A DNA stretch of 64,000 bases from JBFMDN01 sp040753915 (GCA_040753915.1 JBFMDN010000001.1:149806-213805), one strand, 5' to 3'; counted from the first letter of the stretch, positions 41,051 to 50,082 are shown. Translations and numbers: made by a program. Notes: a model not told the origin generated them from the letters alone.

Positions 41051-42013
41051 ATGGTCGACATCTGCAGCACGGACACAACGCGGCGTCCTCTTGTACCAAG
41101 CCCCCTCGGCAGGGGGGACACCATCGGCGTAGTTGCCCCCTCAGGACCGGTGGACACCAACGATCTGAATGCAGGACTTCGGTACCTTCACCAATGGGGA
41201 TTTCGTGTCGTAGTGGGACGAAATGCGGCTCAACGGGTAGGCTATTTGGCGGGCAGTGATGAAGAGCGAAGTTCTGACGTTAATGCGATGCTCCGAGCGA
41301 CGGAAGTCCGGGCCATAGCTTTTGCTCGGGGAGGCTATGGGATAATGCGGATTCTCGAATGCATAGACGGAGATGCGGTGGAACGGGATCCTAAGCCTCT
41401 CATTGGAATGAGCGACATTACCGCGTTACAGCTTTCTCTGTATGCCCGGTGTGGTCTCGTGACCTTTTCGGGCCCCATGGTCGCAGGGCAAATCGCCCAA
41501 GGGTTGGACGCTCACTCCGAAGCATCGGTGGTAGAATCCTTGCTCACTCATCTGGCAGGTCGAGATCTCTTACCGAAGAATCAGTCAGTCCTAAAGGTGT
41601 TGAGACGCGGGTCTGCTTCCGGACCGCTCCTAGTGGGCTGTCTGTCACTTATCACCGCACTGATCGGCACTCCGCACTGCCCGAATTTCGACGGAACGAT
41701 CCTGCTGGTGGAGGATGTCCACGAGGCTCCCTATCGGATCGACCGCATGATGACCCATTTGAAGCTGGCTGGGGTGTTGGACGCCCTCAATGGTATGATT
41801 CTGGGACATTTTCTTGGTTCCGGCGATCGGAGCATCCGTTCCTCAGTGGAGCGCCGAGCTTTGGAGCTCACCTCGGACACCTCCATTCCTCTGGTTTCCG
41901 GTTATCCCCACGGGCACGCTTTGCCGAATCTTACCCTCCCATGCGGGATGCCAGTGGAACTGGAAACTAGCCCCCTGCGTTTTTCGGTCTCAGGTCAGCA
42001 ACGTGTCGCCTAG
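41051..42013 (+). CDS. ldcA: LD-carboxypeptidase (peptidase S66)
   Basis: LdcA removes the terminal D-Ala from tetrapeptides in peptidoglycan recycling. The N-terminal domain has GDTIGVVAPSGPVD, AFARGGYGIMRIL and the nucleophile Ser in IGMSDITALQL. The C-terminal domain supplies the Glu in LLVEDVHEAPYRIDRMM and the His in SGYPHGHALPNLTLPCG. The Ser-Glu-His set looks complete. The 320-residue length is usual. It is transcribed away from the response regulator. Confidence 0.9.
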   Translation: MVDICSTDTTRRPLVPSPLGRGDTIGVVAPSGPVDTNDLNAGLRYLHQWGFRVVVGRNAAQRVGYLAGSDEERSSDVNAMLRATEVRAIAFARGGYGIMRILECIDGDAVERDPKPLIGMSDITALQLSLYARCGLVTFSGPMVAGQIAQGLDAHSEASVVESLLTHLAGRDLLPKNQSVLKVLRRGSASGPLLVGCLSLITALIGTPHCPNFDGTILLVEDVHEAPYRIDRMMTHLKLAGVLDALNGMILGHFLGSGDRSIRSSVERRALELTSDTSIPLVSGYPHGHALPNLTLPCGMPVELETSPLRFSVSGQQRVA

Positions 42014-42059
42014 AGGTCGTTACGGATCCTTCTCATCTTACATGGCTTGCGTTAGGCAG

Positions 42060-42232
42060 GAGCCTAGTGCGATACACGGAATGAATCCTGGAACGAAATC
42101 GCACTTCTCGAGAGTCCATCCGTTCCAGGATACGAAACTACCGTGGAGCGCCCGGAGCCAGCAATGCCGGCGTACCCATCGTTGAGGAAACTTTGGGTGT
42201 CGGCCTAGTTTCCAGTACGCTCCCGTACTCAA
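42060..42232. ncRNA. Structured intergenic element with overlapping hairpins
   Basis: Between convergent ldcA and the VOC gene there are four perfect inverted repeats: 42066-42073 with 42098-42105 (8 bp, AGTGCGAT), 42085-42095 with 42121-42131 (11 bp, ATCCTGGAACG), 42186-42192 with 42207-42213 (7 bp) and 42214-42219 with 42224-42229 (6 bp, AGTACG, 4-nt loop). The first two interleave, so they form either a pseudoknot or two alternatives. Could be an RNA, a terminator pair or a repeat. No T run and no family match known to me. Confidence 0.35.
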
Positions 42233-42595
42233 TCAGCACGCATTCTTGTCATCTTGCCAGAGACCAAAAGAGTTTCTCTGGGGATCATGCAGAATTGCGT
42301 ACCATCCTAGCCCAGCGACCGCAGACTTTGGGACGATGATCTTGGCCCCGCGCATTGTCGCTTGTTCGAGCGTCTCGTCAATGGAGTCGACGCAGATATA
42401 ATTCACAGTTCCTTGACGGGGATCCTGGCGCAGGATCATGCCACCACCCAGAGTTTCCCCGGATGTTTTGATGACATCGTAATCGAACGGTTCGGGAATG
42501 TGCTCGAAAGACCAGCCGAACACGTCACTGTAGAATCCCTTCAGAGCGCCTAAGTCATCGGCGGGAATCTCAAAATGGCATACGTGACCAGCCAT
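42233..42595 (-). CDS. VOC-family (glyoxalase/bleomycin-resistance fold) protein
   Basis: From ATG at 42595, after GGAGGTGTGATT, the product has 120 residues. It has one glyoxalase fold: VCHFEIPADDLGALKGFYSDVFGWSFEHIP, then GGGMILRQDP and a second half ending ILHDPQRNSFGLWQDD. The H7 and E119-type metal residues of active members are only partly kept, and such single-module proteins are of unknown substrate. The upstream frame to 42748 lacks a start site and is not counted. Confidence 0.82.
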   Translation of the reverse strand: MAGHVCHFEIPADDLGALKGFYSDVFGWSFEHIPEPFDYDVIKTSGETLGGGMILRQDPRQGTVNYICVDSIDETLEQATMRGAKIIVPKSAVAGLGWYAILHDPQRNSFGLWQDDKNAC

Positions 42596-42885
42596 AATCA
42601 CACCTCCATCGTTGGGATGCAGGTTCAAAGTAGATTTCCGGCTCTCGTAGCCGAAAAGATTTTTCCTTCCTATCAGGAGATTATGTCCCGATCGTACAGG
42701 TGGCAATTCTTTTCTTTGTGACGTGTGAAACGGGAGAGGCTCCATCAACGATGCTTCTGTGATCGTGGAACCGTGCTTGACAGCAGAAAGTCTCGTAAGA
42801 TAGGATTATGCAAGTCGGCACGAGTGCGTGTGAAATCTTGCGCCGGTGCTCTCAGGGATTGAGCGCACGTCGGAACGAACGAGCC

Positions 42886-42971
42886 GGAGGGATGGCCGAG
42901 CGGTTTAAGGCGGCGGTCTTGAAAACCGTTGACCGAAAGGTCCGGGGGTTCGAATCCCTCTCCCTCCGCCA
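42886..42971 (+). tRNA. tRNA-Ser (anticodon UGA)
   Basis: An 86-nt tRNA with the acceptor stem GGAGGGA paired to TCCCTCC, discriminator G, and encoded CCA. The long variable arm expected for tRNA-Ser is present (GACCGAAAGGTC). The anticodon loop CTTGAAAA reads TGA. TTCGAATC forms the T loop. It is on the plus strand between minus-strand genes and has no integrase beside it. Confidence 0.96.
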
Positions 42972-43272
42972 ATAACATATTGATATCATTGAATCCCTCC
43001 AAGAATTTGCCATTCAATTGTCCATGAATTGTGGATTCCTCTGCCTTTCATGCACTTGTACTCTATGAACTTTTTGCTTGACCCGGAACACAGTCGCTTC
43101 AGGGTCCGGCTTGTTTGTTTCCTCATTCAGTGGGTTGAGATCCCGCGTCCCGCGCGACTACTCACGATTTACACCTTTCGAGCATAAAGCAATCAATTAT
43201 CACCATCATTCATCTTACCAGTGACGGCAAGACACCGACCGTAATTACGAAAACAACTACCTGGCCGTTTCG
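42972..43272. other. Intergenic region with a possible weak terminator
   Basis: About 300 bp of AT-rich DNA follow the tRNA. A small stem (GACCC/GGGTC) lies before TTGTTTGTTT near 43079-43118 and may terminate the tRNA transcript. No open frame or repeat is convincing. The efflux operon ends here from the other side without a clear hairpin. Confidence 0.35.
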
Positions 43273-43794
43273 TCAGTTGCCGAATCGGTTGACAAAGATG
43301 TTCTGAGCATTAATGATCATCACGTCTCGATCCACCTTGGCCACGGTCCCGCGGATGATCACTTCTGCCAATGGCTTCAGACCGTTGATCCCTTGTACTG
43401 AAACCTTGAGAGGACGTCCGGCATTGTCCACAACTTGAACAGTGGCTAGGTTGGCGATGAGCTGCGGGCGGGGTATGTGGCATAGATCGGCACACGCGTC
43501 TTTGCACAGAGGCAGTCGCGGATCGCTGATCAGGAACATGGCATACTTGTCCGCAATGGGCTTTGCGACCCCTCCGACTCGGCCGGTGATCACTATAGGC
43601 TTGCCCTCCTGGGCCGCTTTCCTCGCATCCCCTACTGCAACAGCGTTAGCAGGGGCGACATCCACGAAAAGATCGGCGGGCAGTCCTGTCTGGGTCCCCA
43701 TTAGGCTGTTGGGAACGAGTATCAGGGTGAATATGGCTCCCATGATAGCGGCAGCCTGAATCCTTTTATAGAACGTTCTTAGCACTCTCTTCAT
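43273..43794 (-). CDS. Secreted OB-fold-like protein in the efflux operon
   Basis: From ATG at 43794, with AGGAAG seven bases upstream, the product has 173 residues and a long hydrophobic N-terminal segment (AAAIMGAIFTLILVPNSLM) that suggests export. The mature part VITGRVGGVAKPIADKYAMFLISDP, a C-K-D-A-C-A-D-L-C segment near 100-110 and VIIRGTVAKVDRDVMIINAQNIFV look like an OB-fold. The three close cysteines might bind a metal or form disulfides. It is the last gene of the efflux operon, 17 bp after a permease. Function unknown. Confidence 0.6.
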   Translation of the reverse strand: MKRVLRTFYKRIQAAAIMGAIFTLILVPNSLMGTQTGLPADLFVDVAPANAVAVGDARKAAQEGKPIVITGRVGGVAKPIADKYAMFLISDPRLPLCKDACADLCHIPRPQLIANLATVQVVDNAGRPLKVSVQGINGLKPLAEVIIRGTVAKVDRDVMIINAQNIFVNRFGN

Positions 43795-43811
43795 TGATGA
43801 CTTCCTTTCTT

Positions 43812-45014
43812 TCACGCAGCTTTCAGAGACTGGTTGATCGGTAGGCGCAGGCACTTCCACGCAGCAGGTAGAACTCCAATGACGCCCATGATGAGACCGG
43901 CGGAAACCCCAATGAGCAGGGCTCTGTAGTCCACAACAAGTTGAAAGACCCCCATGCTGAATTTGACAGCTCTTCCGTCCAAGAGGAATATCGCTAGGAT
44001 CGACGCCACCAAGGTACCGGCTGAAGACGTCAGGAGGGATTCCTGTATCAGACTGAGCATGATTGCAATCCTGGAGAATCCGAGAGCCTGAAGAGTGCCC
44101 AGCTCTCTCACCCGGGCTGCAAAGGCCGCGTACATGCTGTTGAGCCCACCGAAGAGTCCGGTCAGGCTTATTAACAGAGCGCTGGTCCAGACCATGGCAT
44201 GAACCGGCTTGTAGAATCGCATGATCGACGCGTAGTAATCGTCCTCGGCAACTGCCGTCAATCCGAGGTCGAACCTCTGCTTGGTCAGGGCGTCCACATC
44301 TGCGAAATCCGCTCCATCGAGGGTAACGACAAGACATGATACGGTGTCCCGTTTGGTGGCAGTCTGAATGTCTCTCAACGGGACCCACACCTCGCAGTCC
44401 AAGACCGTACCTTTGGCCAAGAATCTTCCAACAATGGTCCAGGAGCGGTTGTCAAACCACAGGGAATTCCCAATCGCCAATCGAGCCTCCGGCACCCCCA
44501 TCATCTCCGCGGCCAATCCGCCTACCATAATTTCGTTGCGACCCTGAGTCGGCATTCGTCCTTCCACAATATGCACCCGCGGGTGCACAAGAAAAGCCTC
44601 CTTGAGGAAACCGCGCACAACCGCATGCCACTCGTCGGAACTGTCCTTTTTATCTTTCACGAGGATAGCAGCATGTATTTCCGGCGAGACGAATGGTACC
44701 CCTAGGCGGGTCTTAATTCCCGGTAAACTAGCGGCCACCACGCCCGAAGCACTTCCAGGAATGAGGCTTCGCTCTAAGCTTTCCTCGCTCCCTGCAGCCA
44801 TGAGGATCACGTTGGAAGGGCCTGTGTTGCTGACGAGCGAATTCGCCATGCCTCCCACGAACGACGCGGCGGTGAGGACTAGGAGCACCACTAAAGTGCT
44901 CGCGACAACCGTCAAGGCCAGTCTCAATGTGGACCGTCCCAGATTGCGGACAGCATAGTCAAACGGCAGTAATTGCAGGTAGCCTGCTCGCAAGTTCGCC
45001 CCTTTCAGCTCCAA
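43812..45014 (-). CDS. FtsX/MacB-type ABC transporter permease (second)
   Basis: The 400-residue permease has the MacB/LolE layout: one N-terminal helix (LALTVVASTLVVLLVLTAASFVGGMA), a large extracytoplasmic domain (about 60-250), and three C-terminal helices with the FtsX signature (ARVRELGTLQALGFSRIAIMLSLIQESLL). It pairs with the permease just upstream, 9 bp away, presumably as a heterodimer. Such systems export peptides, lipids or macrolides; the substrate is not deducible. Confidence 0.9.
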   Translation of the reverse strand: MELKGANLRAGYLQLLPFDYAVRNLGRSTLRLALTVVASTLVVLLVLTAASFVGGMANSLVSNTGPSNVILMAAGSEESLERSLIPGSASGVVAASLPGIKTRLGVPFVSPEIHAAILVKDKKDSSDEWHAVVRGFLKEAFLVHPRVHIVEGRMPTQGRNEIMVGGLAAEMMGVPEARLAIGNSLWFDNRSWTIVGRFLAKGTVLDCEVWVPLRDIQTATKRDTVSCLVVTLDGADFADVDALTKQRFDLGLTAVAEDDYYASIMRFYKPVHAMVWTSALLISLTGLFGGLNSMYAAFAARVRELGTLQALGFSRIAIMLSLIQESLLTSSAGTLVASILAIFLLDGRAVKFSMGVFQLVVDYRALLIGVSAGLIMGVIGVLPAAWKCLRLPINQSLKAA

Positions 45015-45023
45015 GACCGGCGC

Positions 45024-46175
45024 TCAAACCGCGCGGAAGCACGCGGCTATTTCGCCTTTGGAGGCCTGCCACGCTGGAACAAGGCCTGCAAGGATTCCCG
45101 TCATGACGGCGAATCCAAGTCCCAAAATGACGTCACTGGGGCCGGCATGGATGTTTATGCTCAGTCCTTCCACTGACAGACTGAACTTGCCCCAGGAAGT
45201 GAACGCCACTCCCACCACGATCCCTATCAGCCCGCCGGCAAGACTCAGTATCATGCTTTCTACGACGACAAGCCGAGCGATCAGGCCACTCGTGTAGCCA
45301 AGCGTTTGCATGATCGCATGGTCCCTGACACGGTCCTGGACAGAGAGCACTATGGCATTGAACACGAGCGCGAAGACGCCCGCCAGGCATCCCCACGCGA
45401 GCCACTTGGCAAATCGCACTATTGCCAGAATGTCAGAGGCTGCCCGAGCCACAAAGCTCTTCTCCGGCCAGGTTGCTGTTGGTTCCTGTGCTGTGCGGAA
45501 TTCATTGTCGATGGCTTTTGCCGTGGCTCTCAAGAGTGAGGGATCGGTCACCGTGACATCGAATTGTGTAACTGTTCCTAGTTGGTTGCCACCAGCCCTC
45601 TGCAGAAAACCGAGATGAGCGTAGGCCGCATTCTGATCCTGTGGCTCCGAGGATCTGATAATCCCAGCCACATAGATCGTAAGCCCGGAAATGTGTGCTT
45701 GATCGCCTACCTTCAATCCTCGGCGGGTAGCAACGCGTTCTCCTAGGAGTACCGCATCGCTTCGGCGCTTCCAATTCTCGACCGAACCTTCCACGAGACG
45801 AATGTTGTCCTGGATTGAGAGGTCGAAGGCCTCCCTAGGCACCCCTCTAAAGGTCACAACGTCAAGACTGGTCCGGCAGTTGCTCACCACTATCTTGACC
45901 GGGAGGACACTCTTAACTCCCTGGACACGAGCAATGCGCGACTCGTAGTCCTGAGGAAGGTTGCTCGTGAACGGGCAATACCTGTCGAGACGATACACTA
46001 CCAGCTTCGTGTCGTCCGCGTTCAAGGAGGTTGCATCCCTAACCCCTTGTTGCATGGCCTGGACCGAGCAAAAGAGGAACATGGCTGTTGCCACCCCACC
46101 GATGGTGAGCAGGCTGCGTCCGCGCTGCCGAATCACGAACTTGAGGACAAGGGGCAGAAATCTCACTCCTGACAC
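45024..46175 (-). CDS. FtsX/MacB-type ABC transporter permease (first)
   Basis: A 383-residue homologue of the following permease: N-terminal helix SLLTIGGVATAMFLFCSVQAM, a periplasmic domain, and C-terminal helices with VRDHAIMQTLGYTSGLIARLVVVESMILSLAG. It overlaps the ATPase gene by 13 bp. Two separate permeases beside one ATPase imply an asymmetric transporter. The periplasmic domain is about 200 residues, as in MacB without extra insertions. Confidence 0.9.
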   Translation of the reverse strand: MSGVRFLPLVLKFVIRQRGRSLLTIGGVATAMFLFCSVQAMQQGVRDATSLNADDTKLVVYRLDRYCPFTSNLPQDYESRIARVQGVKSVLPVKIVVSNCRTSLDVVTFRGVPREAFDLSIQDNIRLVEGSVENWKRRSDAVLLGERVATRRGLKVGDQAHISGLTIYVAGIIRSSEPQDQNAAYAHLGFLQRAGGNQLGTVTQFDVTVTDPSLLRATAKAIDNEFRTAQEPTATWPEKSFVARAASDILAIVRFAKWLAWGCLAGVFALVFNAIVLSVQDRVRDHAIMQTLGYTSGLIARLVVVESMILSLAGGLIGIVVGVAFTSWGKFSLSVEGLSINIHAGPSDVILGLGFAVMTGILAGLVPAWQASKGEIAACFRAV

Positions 46176-46906
46176 GCAAAACCTCCAGAGCTTTCTTGAT
46201 GTCCCATAGCGCCTTCCTGTAGGGCAGAAGGCTCTTGTTCCAGAAGCTTGCCCTTGTCCAGGTACAGGGTTCGCTCTGTGTACCGAACGGTCTTGGGGTC
46301 GTGAGTAACCATCAGTAGGGTGCAGCCCAGTTCCATGTTGATCATTCGGAGTAGGGTCAAAATCTCCACGGCTGACGTCCGGTCCAAGTCACCTGTTGGC
46401 TCGTCTGCTACGATAATCGTAGGGTCTGCAACAATAGCGCGTGCTATGGCCACTCGTTGTTCCTGGCCGCCGCTTAGTTGCCGGGGAAAATGGTCGTGTC
46501 GGTCTGCTATGCCAACTAACTCAAGCGCCGCGGCAACCTTTTTGTGGCGCTCCTGAGCAGAAAGGCGGCGGAGCAGGAGGGGAAGTTCCACATTCTCGTA
46601 CGCTGTGAGCACTGGGACCAGATTGTAAAGCTGAAAAATATATCCTATGTGTCGGCCTCTCCAGTGAGCGAGCTTGGAGCGCGAAAGGGAACTGATCTCA
46701 ACCCCTCCAACGAGGAGGGATCCCGAGGAAGGGGTGTCTATGCCCGCAATTAGGTTTAGCAGCGTGGTCTTGCCACTGCCTGACGGCCCCATCAAAGAGG
46801 TGAAAGATCCTTCTTCAATGTCCAGATCAAGACCGTCCAGGGGAGTAATTGTGGTTGACCCTTTCGAATAGGTCCGAGTCAGGTTTCGACACTCAATAAA
46901 TGCCAT
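46163..46906 (-). CDS. ABC transporter ATP-binding protein, MacB/LolD-like
   Basis: From ATG at 46906 (GGAG site upstream) the ATPase has 247 residues. Walker A (GPSGSGKTT), the signature LSGGQEQRVAIARAI, Walker B IIVADEPTGDLDR and the switch histidine in VTHDPKT are present, with the LolD-typical IFQLYNLVPVLTAYENVELPLLL. It supplies energy to the two overlapping FtsX permeases. The upstream frame to 46975 lacks a start site. Confidence 0.93.
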   Translation of the reverse strand: MAFIECRNLTRTYSKGSTTITPLDGLDLDIEEGSFTSLMGPSGSGKTTLLNLIAGIDTPSSGSLLVGGVEISSLSRSKLAHWRGRHIGYIFQLYNLVPVLTAYENVELPLLLRRLSAQERHKKVAAALELVGIADRHDHFPRQLSGGQEQRVAIARAIVADPTIIVADEPTGDLDRTSAVEILTLLRMINMELGCTLLMVTHDPKTVRYTERTLYLDKGKLLEQEPSALQEGAMGHQESSGGFACQE

Positions 46907-47026
46907 GATGAATCTCCATGTTGAGCCCCAAGATACAGGTAGGCTTTTACAGGAAGGCGCAAAGACGATGCGCACCTTCTAATCACTTCCGCCAGCTTCC
47001 ACCGTCGGCCAGACTCTCCCATGGCG

Positions 47027-48574
47027 CTAATCGATAACGACCCTTACTTTCCCGCCGCTCCGCAAATCGGCAACAGAGCTCTTGATGACGAGATCTCCCG
47101 GCTGTAGTCCTTCAAGGACGTCAACCCAGCCTTCCGTCTTGAAGGTCCCCAGCCTGATCGGTACCGGACGAGCTGTTCCCTTGGCGTCACCTGTGGTGCG
47201 GACGATCCAAGCGGCCACGTCGGTACCGCTCCCCTTGACCGCATCCTCAGGAGCGAAGACTCGATATTCCGTCTTGTCTGCCTCATTGGACCGTCTGGCC
47301 AGGAACTTCACGCGGGCAAGCATCTCGGGCCTTAGTCTTGGATCTGGATGCGCCACCGCCACCTTGACCTCGAGCGTGTTTTTCTGCACGTTAGCTTCGT
47401 GCAGCACCCGTGTAACGGTTCCCGAGAAGTTGCGTTCCGGCAACACGTCTACGACGACTTCGGCCTCCTGGCCCACACTGACCTTGGCGGCGTCGGCAAG
47501 CGGAACGTCTACTCGTACCTGCAGGCGATTAGGGTCATAGAGACTGAGCACCCGAGCCGAAGCCATATTGTCCGACAGGACTACAACCTTGGAACCGGGC
47601 TCAGTGAGTCGCCCCATTACGATGCCGTCCATTGGCGCAAGAATCTCCATTCTCTCCAGCCGCAGTCTTGCTTCAGCGAGAGCCGTTCTAGACTGGTTGA
47701 GAGATGCTTGCGCCTGTGAGACTGCGGCTCGAGCTCTATCGAGCTTCCGACGTTCTTCAGTGCGCAAATCCATATGTTCCTTAGCCGCTCGCAGTTCTGC
47801 CTCGTTGCCTGCTATGGCCTCCTTGACGGCAGCGTGGCGCATGCGCAATGCGGCGAGCTTCGAGGACTGTGCTCTGTACTGAGATCGGAGTCTGATGAAC
47901 TCCTGCTCCGACATGGATCCCGACGAAACCAGTCGCGTTGCGCGTTCATACTGACTCTTTGCGTGTTCCAGGTTCGATTGCTCTACGGCTATTTCTTCCG
48001 CTGTCTGATTTAGAACGGCCCTACTCTCAGAGAGCCTGGCGTCGGCAAGGGCGACTGCTTTTCTTCGTTCCACGGGGTTTTGCCATTCAGCCATAGCTGC
48101 TGTCAGCTCAGCCTGCTCTGCCGCCAGGATTGCCTCCGTCTCCTTGACCTTGTCCTCGGCCCGCTGAGCTCCCAATCGAGCATCTTCGTCCACGAGTCGG
48201 ACAACTACCTGCCCCTTCTTCACGGTTTCGCCCTCGAGGACCAGAACCTCCTGCACAACTCCGTCTGCAAGGGCGGTCACGTACGATTTGTAGGGATCGG
48301 CTTCCAACCATCCTGCCGCTTGCACTGTCACCCCCCCGCCGGAATTCCCCTCAACGGCCTTTAGCACCACGGGCGAGGCATGTACGATCGGCAGCTTGAC
48401 CCACTCATCACGGATACTCAGACTCAACAGGAGTCCCAGGCCGCCGAGGATCAGCCCTGGGATGAAGACCCGCGTTTCCCACTTGAATTTCGGGCGAGGC
48501 ACCGCCTCATCTGCCTGAGCCGATGGCTCCTCGCCTGAACCTCTCCTGAGCAAGTGTACTTTGCTCTCCTGCAT
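47027..48574 (-). CDS. HlyD-family periplasmic adaptor (membrane fusion protein)
   Basis: The adaptor links the inner-membrane exporter to an outer channel. One N-terminal helix (FIPGLILGGLGLLLSLSI) anchors it. The biotinyl-lipoyl halves (VQEVLVLEGETVKKGQVVVRLV; ILAPMDGIVMGRLTEPG) bracket a long alpha-helical hairpin (about 130-310) of Ala/Glu/Arg heptads. A beta-barrel domain and a C-terminal domain follow. ATG at 48574 gives 515 residues, longer than MacA. It precedes the ATPase by about 120 bp on the same strand. Confidence 0.9.
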   Translation of the reverse strand: MQESKVHLLRRGSGEEPSAQADEAVPRPKFKWETRVFIPGLILGGLGLLLSLSIRDEWVKLPIVHASPVVLKAVEGNSGGGVTVQAAGWLEADPYKSYVTALADGVVQEVLVLEGETVKKGQVVVRLVDEDARLGAQRAEDKVKETEAILAAEQAELTAAMAEWQNPVERRKAVALADARLSESRAVLNQTAEEIAVEQSNLEHAKSQYERATRLVSSGSMSEQEFIRLRSQYRAQSSKLAALRMRHAAVKEAIAGNEAELRAAKEHMDLRTEERRKLDRARAAVSQAQASLNQSRTALAEARLRLERMEILAPMDGIVMGRLTEPGSKVVVLSDNMASARVLSLYDPNRLQVRVDVPLADAAKVSVGQEAEVVVDVLPERNFSGTVTRVLHEANVQKNTLEVKVAVAHPDPRLRPEMLARVKFLARRSNEADKTEYRVFAPEDAVKGSGTDVAAWIVRTTGDAKGTARPVPIRLGTFKTEGWVDVLEGLQPGDLVIKSSVADLRSGGKVRVVID

Positions 48575-48787
48575 GTTGTCACCCCAAGGCGTGAATATCT
48601 GTGGCAAGGCACAACAACCTGTGAAGTTCTATAGGCAGGATGGTTGTACGCAAGGGAATCCATCGCAAGTACGTCTCCGGAGCGACGACGAAACCAGCTC
48701 AGGTTGCGCCGTCACACCCTGGGGGTTAAAAGAGCACCCCTCGGCAAGCCGGCCTGCCCACACTGTCGTTGTGATGATGAATGTCGG

Positions 48788-49195
48788 TCAGATCCTGGGG
48801 GGGCGGAAGAGAGAACTTGAGAAATCACAATTCGGAATCAGTTGCTCTGCCTCCGCATGGGAGGTTGAGTCAGAGACATTGAGCTGAGGAGAAAAGTCGG
48901 AGGCCAGAAATAGATTAGTCTTGCACGTCTTACAGCAATCCCCGTCGCCCGCGTCTGCCGGACAGGTCGACGACTCGCAGCCGTCGTGGCCGGTGATAGG
49001 AGCCGACGGATCAATGGAAGCCAGTGCGTCTCCTCCAGGACGGTCGCAGGAGCGCTGGGAGCAACAGTCGGTCTGCTGATTAAGTAAGAGCTTGAATTCA
49101 CAGCAGCCCAACCCTAGTTGTGGAAAGCCTGGGGACACGGTGGTACAAACGCACATGACAATCGGGAGAATTTTCGTAGCCATCTTGCGGGTCAT
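48788..49195 (-). CDS. Cysteine-rich secreted protein, possible metal binder
   Basis: From ATG at 49195, six bases after GGAG, the product has 135 residues with a signal-like start (KMATKILPIVMCVCTTVSP). The mature part is rich in Cys, in clusters (GCCEF, DCCSQRSC, GCESSTCPA, GDCCKTC), about 13 cysteines in all, and ends SSLFRPPRI, an ending I associate with small DUF2946-like proteins found beside metal efflux operons. The pattern suggests soft-metal binding, but this is inference. It leads the efflux operon. Confidence 0.55.
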   Translation of the reverse strand: MTRKMATKILPIVMCVCTTVSPGFPQLGLGCCEFKLLLNQQTDCCSQRSCDRPGGDALASIDPSAPITGHDGCESSTCPADAGDGDCCKTCKTNLFLASDFSPQLNVSDSTSHAEAEQLIPNCDFSSSLFRPPRI

Positions 49196-49215
49196 TGTCT
49201 GCTCCACCGGAGCCA

Positions 49216-49246
49216 AGGCTAGCCTAGCTTGACCGTGCTTGTCAAG
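49216..49246 (-). promoter_or_regulatory. Promoter with two palindromes before the Cys-rich gene
   Basis: TTGACA (49245-49240) lies in a dyad CTTGAC/GTCAAG (49228-49246, 7-nt spacer), and TAGCCT follows 18 bp later, overlapping the 10-bp palindrome AGGCTAGCCT (49216-49225). Overlapping dyads with a promoter suggest a regulator site, perhaps metal-responsive. The distance to the ATG is about 20 bp. Confidence 0.35.
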
Positions 49247-49489
49247 AACTAAGGTCGTGCAGAATCCACGGACCTCTGTAATAGATGCCACTCCGCAAGA
49301 GTGCAACAGCCACTGTCAGGACCCTCGTTCGGCGGCAACGGGGCCAAAATTGGGACATGCGTTCGATCGCCGTGTGGTATCGCCAGGTTACGATAGAAAC
49401 GTTCTGCGACATCGAATGAGAGGGCTTCTCTTGTCGATAGCGTCCGCACAGACGTCGCGAATGATTACCTAGAATAAGTTACTGATTTT

Positions 49490-50062
49490 TCACATGGAAT
49501 CCCCTCCCTCACGCAACTCGTACTCGCGATAGAAGAGGCGGAAATAGTCAATTCCTGACCAGACGGTTAGGACCAGCGCTATATAGAGCAGGACCATGCC
49601 GATGAGGTGGAAATCTATCGGGATAACAATCACGTATGTGTAATGGATGATCAGCGGGACAATTGCGGTGAATTGGAGGACCGCCTTGAGCTTCCCTGCC
49701 TTGCTTGGTTTCAAAGTAGTATCCCACGTTTTGGTGGTAGCACGAAGAGCGCTCACAGCAACTTCCCGAGAGATAATCACCGCGACGATCCATGCCGGAA
49801 CCCGATCCAATGCTATGAGCATAATCAGGGCTGCGGTTACGAGGACCTTATCCGCAATGGGGTCCAAGAATCGCCCAAACGAAGATTCAACCTGCAGTCT
49901 TCGAGCAATGAAGCCGTCGAAGAAATCGGTCAGGGAAGCAATGAGAAAGAGCCCCGCCGCTAGCGCAGAAGTCAGTTTTCCCGGGAAAAACAAGAGAATC
50001 ACGATGGGGGGCACAAGGACCAGCCTGCCCAAGGTCAGGAAGTTGGGGAGATACTTTTTCAT
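49490..50062 (-). CDS. pgsA: CDP-diacylglycerol-glycerol-3-phosphate 3-phosphatidyltransferase
   Basis: PgsA makes phosphatidylglycerol-phosphate in the inner membrane. The CDP-alcohol phosphotransferase motif is intact: D-F-F-D-G-F-I-A-R-R, then SSFGRFLDPIAD (D-x2-D-G-x2-A-R-x8-G-x3-D-x3-D). Several hydrophobic helices surround it. The 190-residue length is normal. It follows the lytic transglycosylase gene by 20 bp. Confidence 0.94.
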   Translation of the reverse strand: MKKYLPNFLTLGRLVLVPPIVILLFFPGKLTSALAAGLFLIASLTDFFDGFIARRLQVESSFGRFLDPIADKVLVTAALIMLIALDRVPAWIVAVIISREVAVSALRATTKTWDTTLKPSKAGKLKAVLQFTAIVPLIIHYTYVIVIPIDFHLIGMVLLYIALVLTVWSGIDYFRLFYREYELREGGDSM

Positions 50063-50082
50063 GGAATACCGTTCCTAGGATT

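Noticed and set aside
42038..42232. 64-codon minus-strand ORF in the structured region
   Set aside because: No ribosome site and no motif; the inverted repeats explain the region better.
42886..42971. tRNA-Ser as an integration site
   Set aside because: No integrase, no duplicated tRNA end and no shift in gene content nearby.
43795..44388. Upstream extension of the OB-like gene
   Set aside because: It overlaps the FtsX permease frame and lacks a ribosome site; ATG at 43794 has one.
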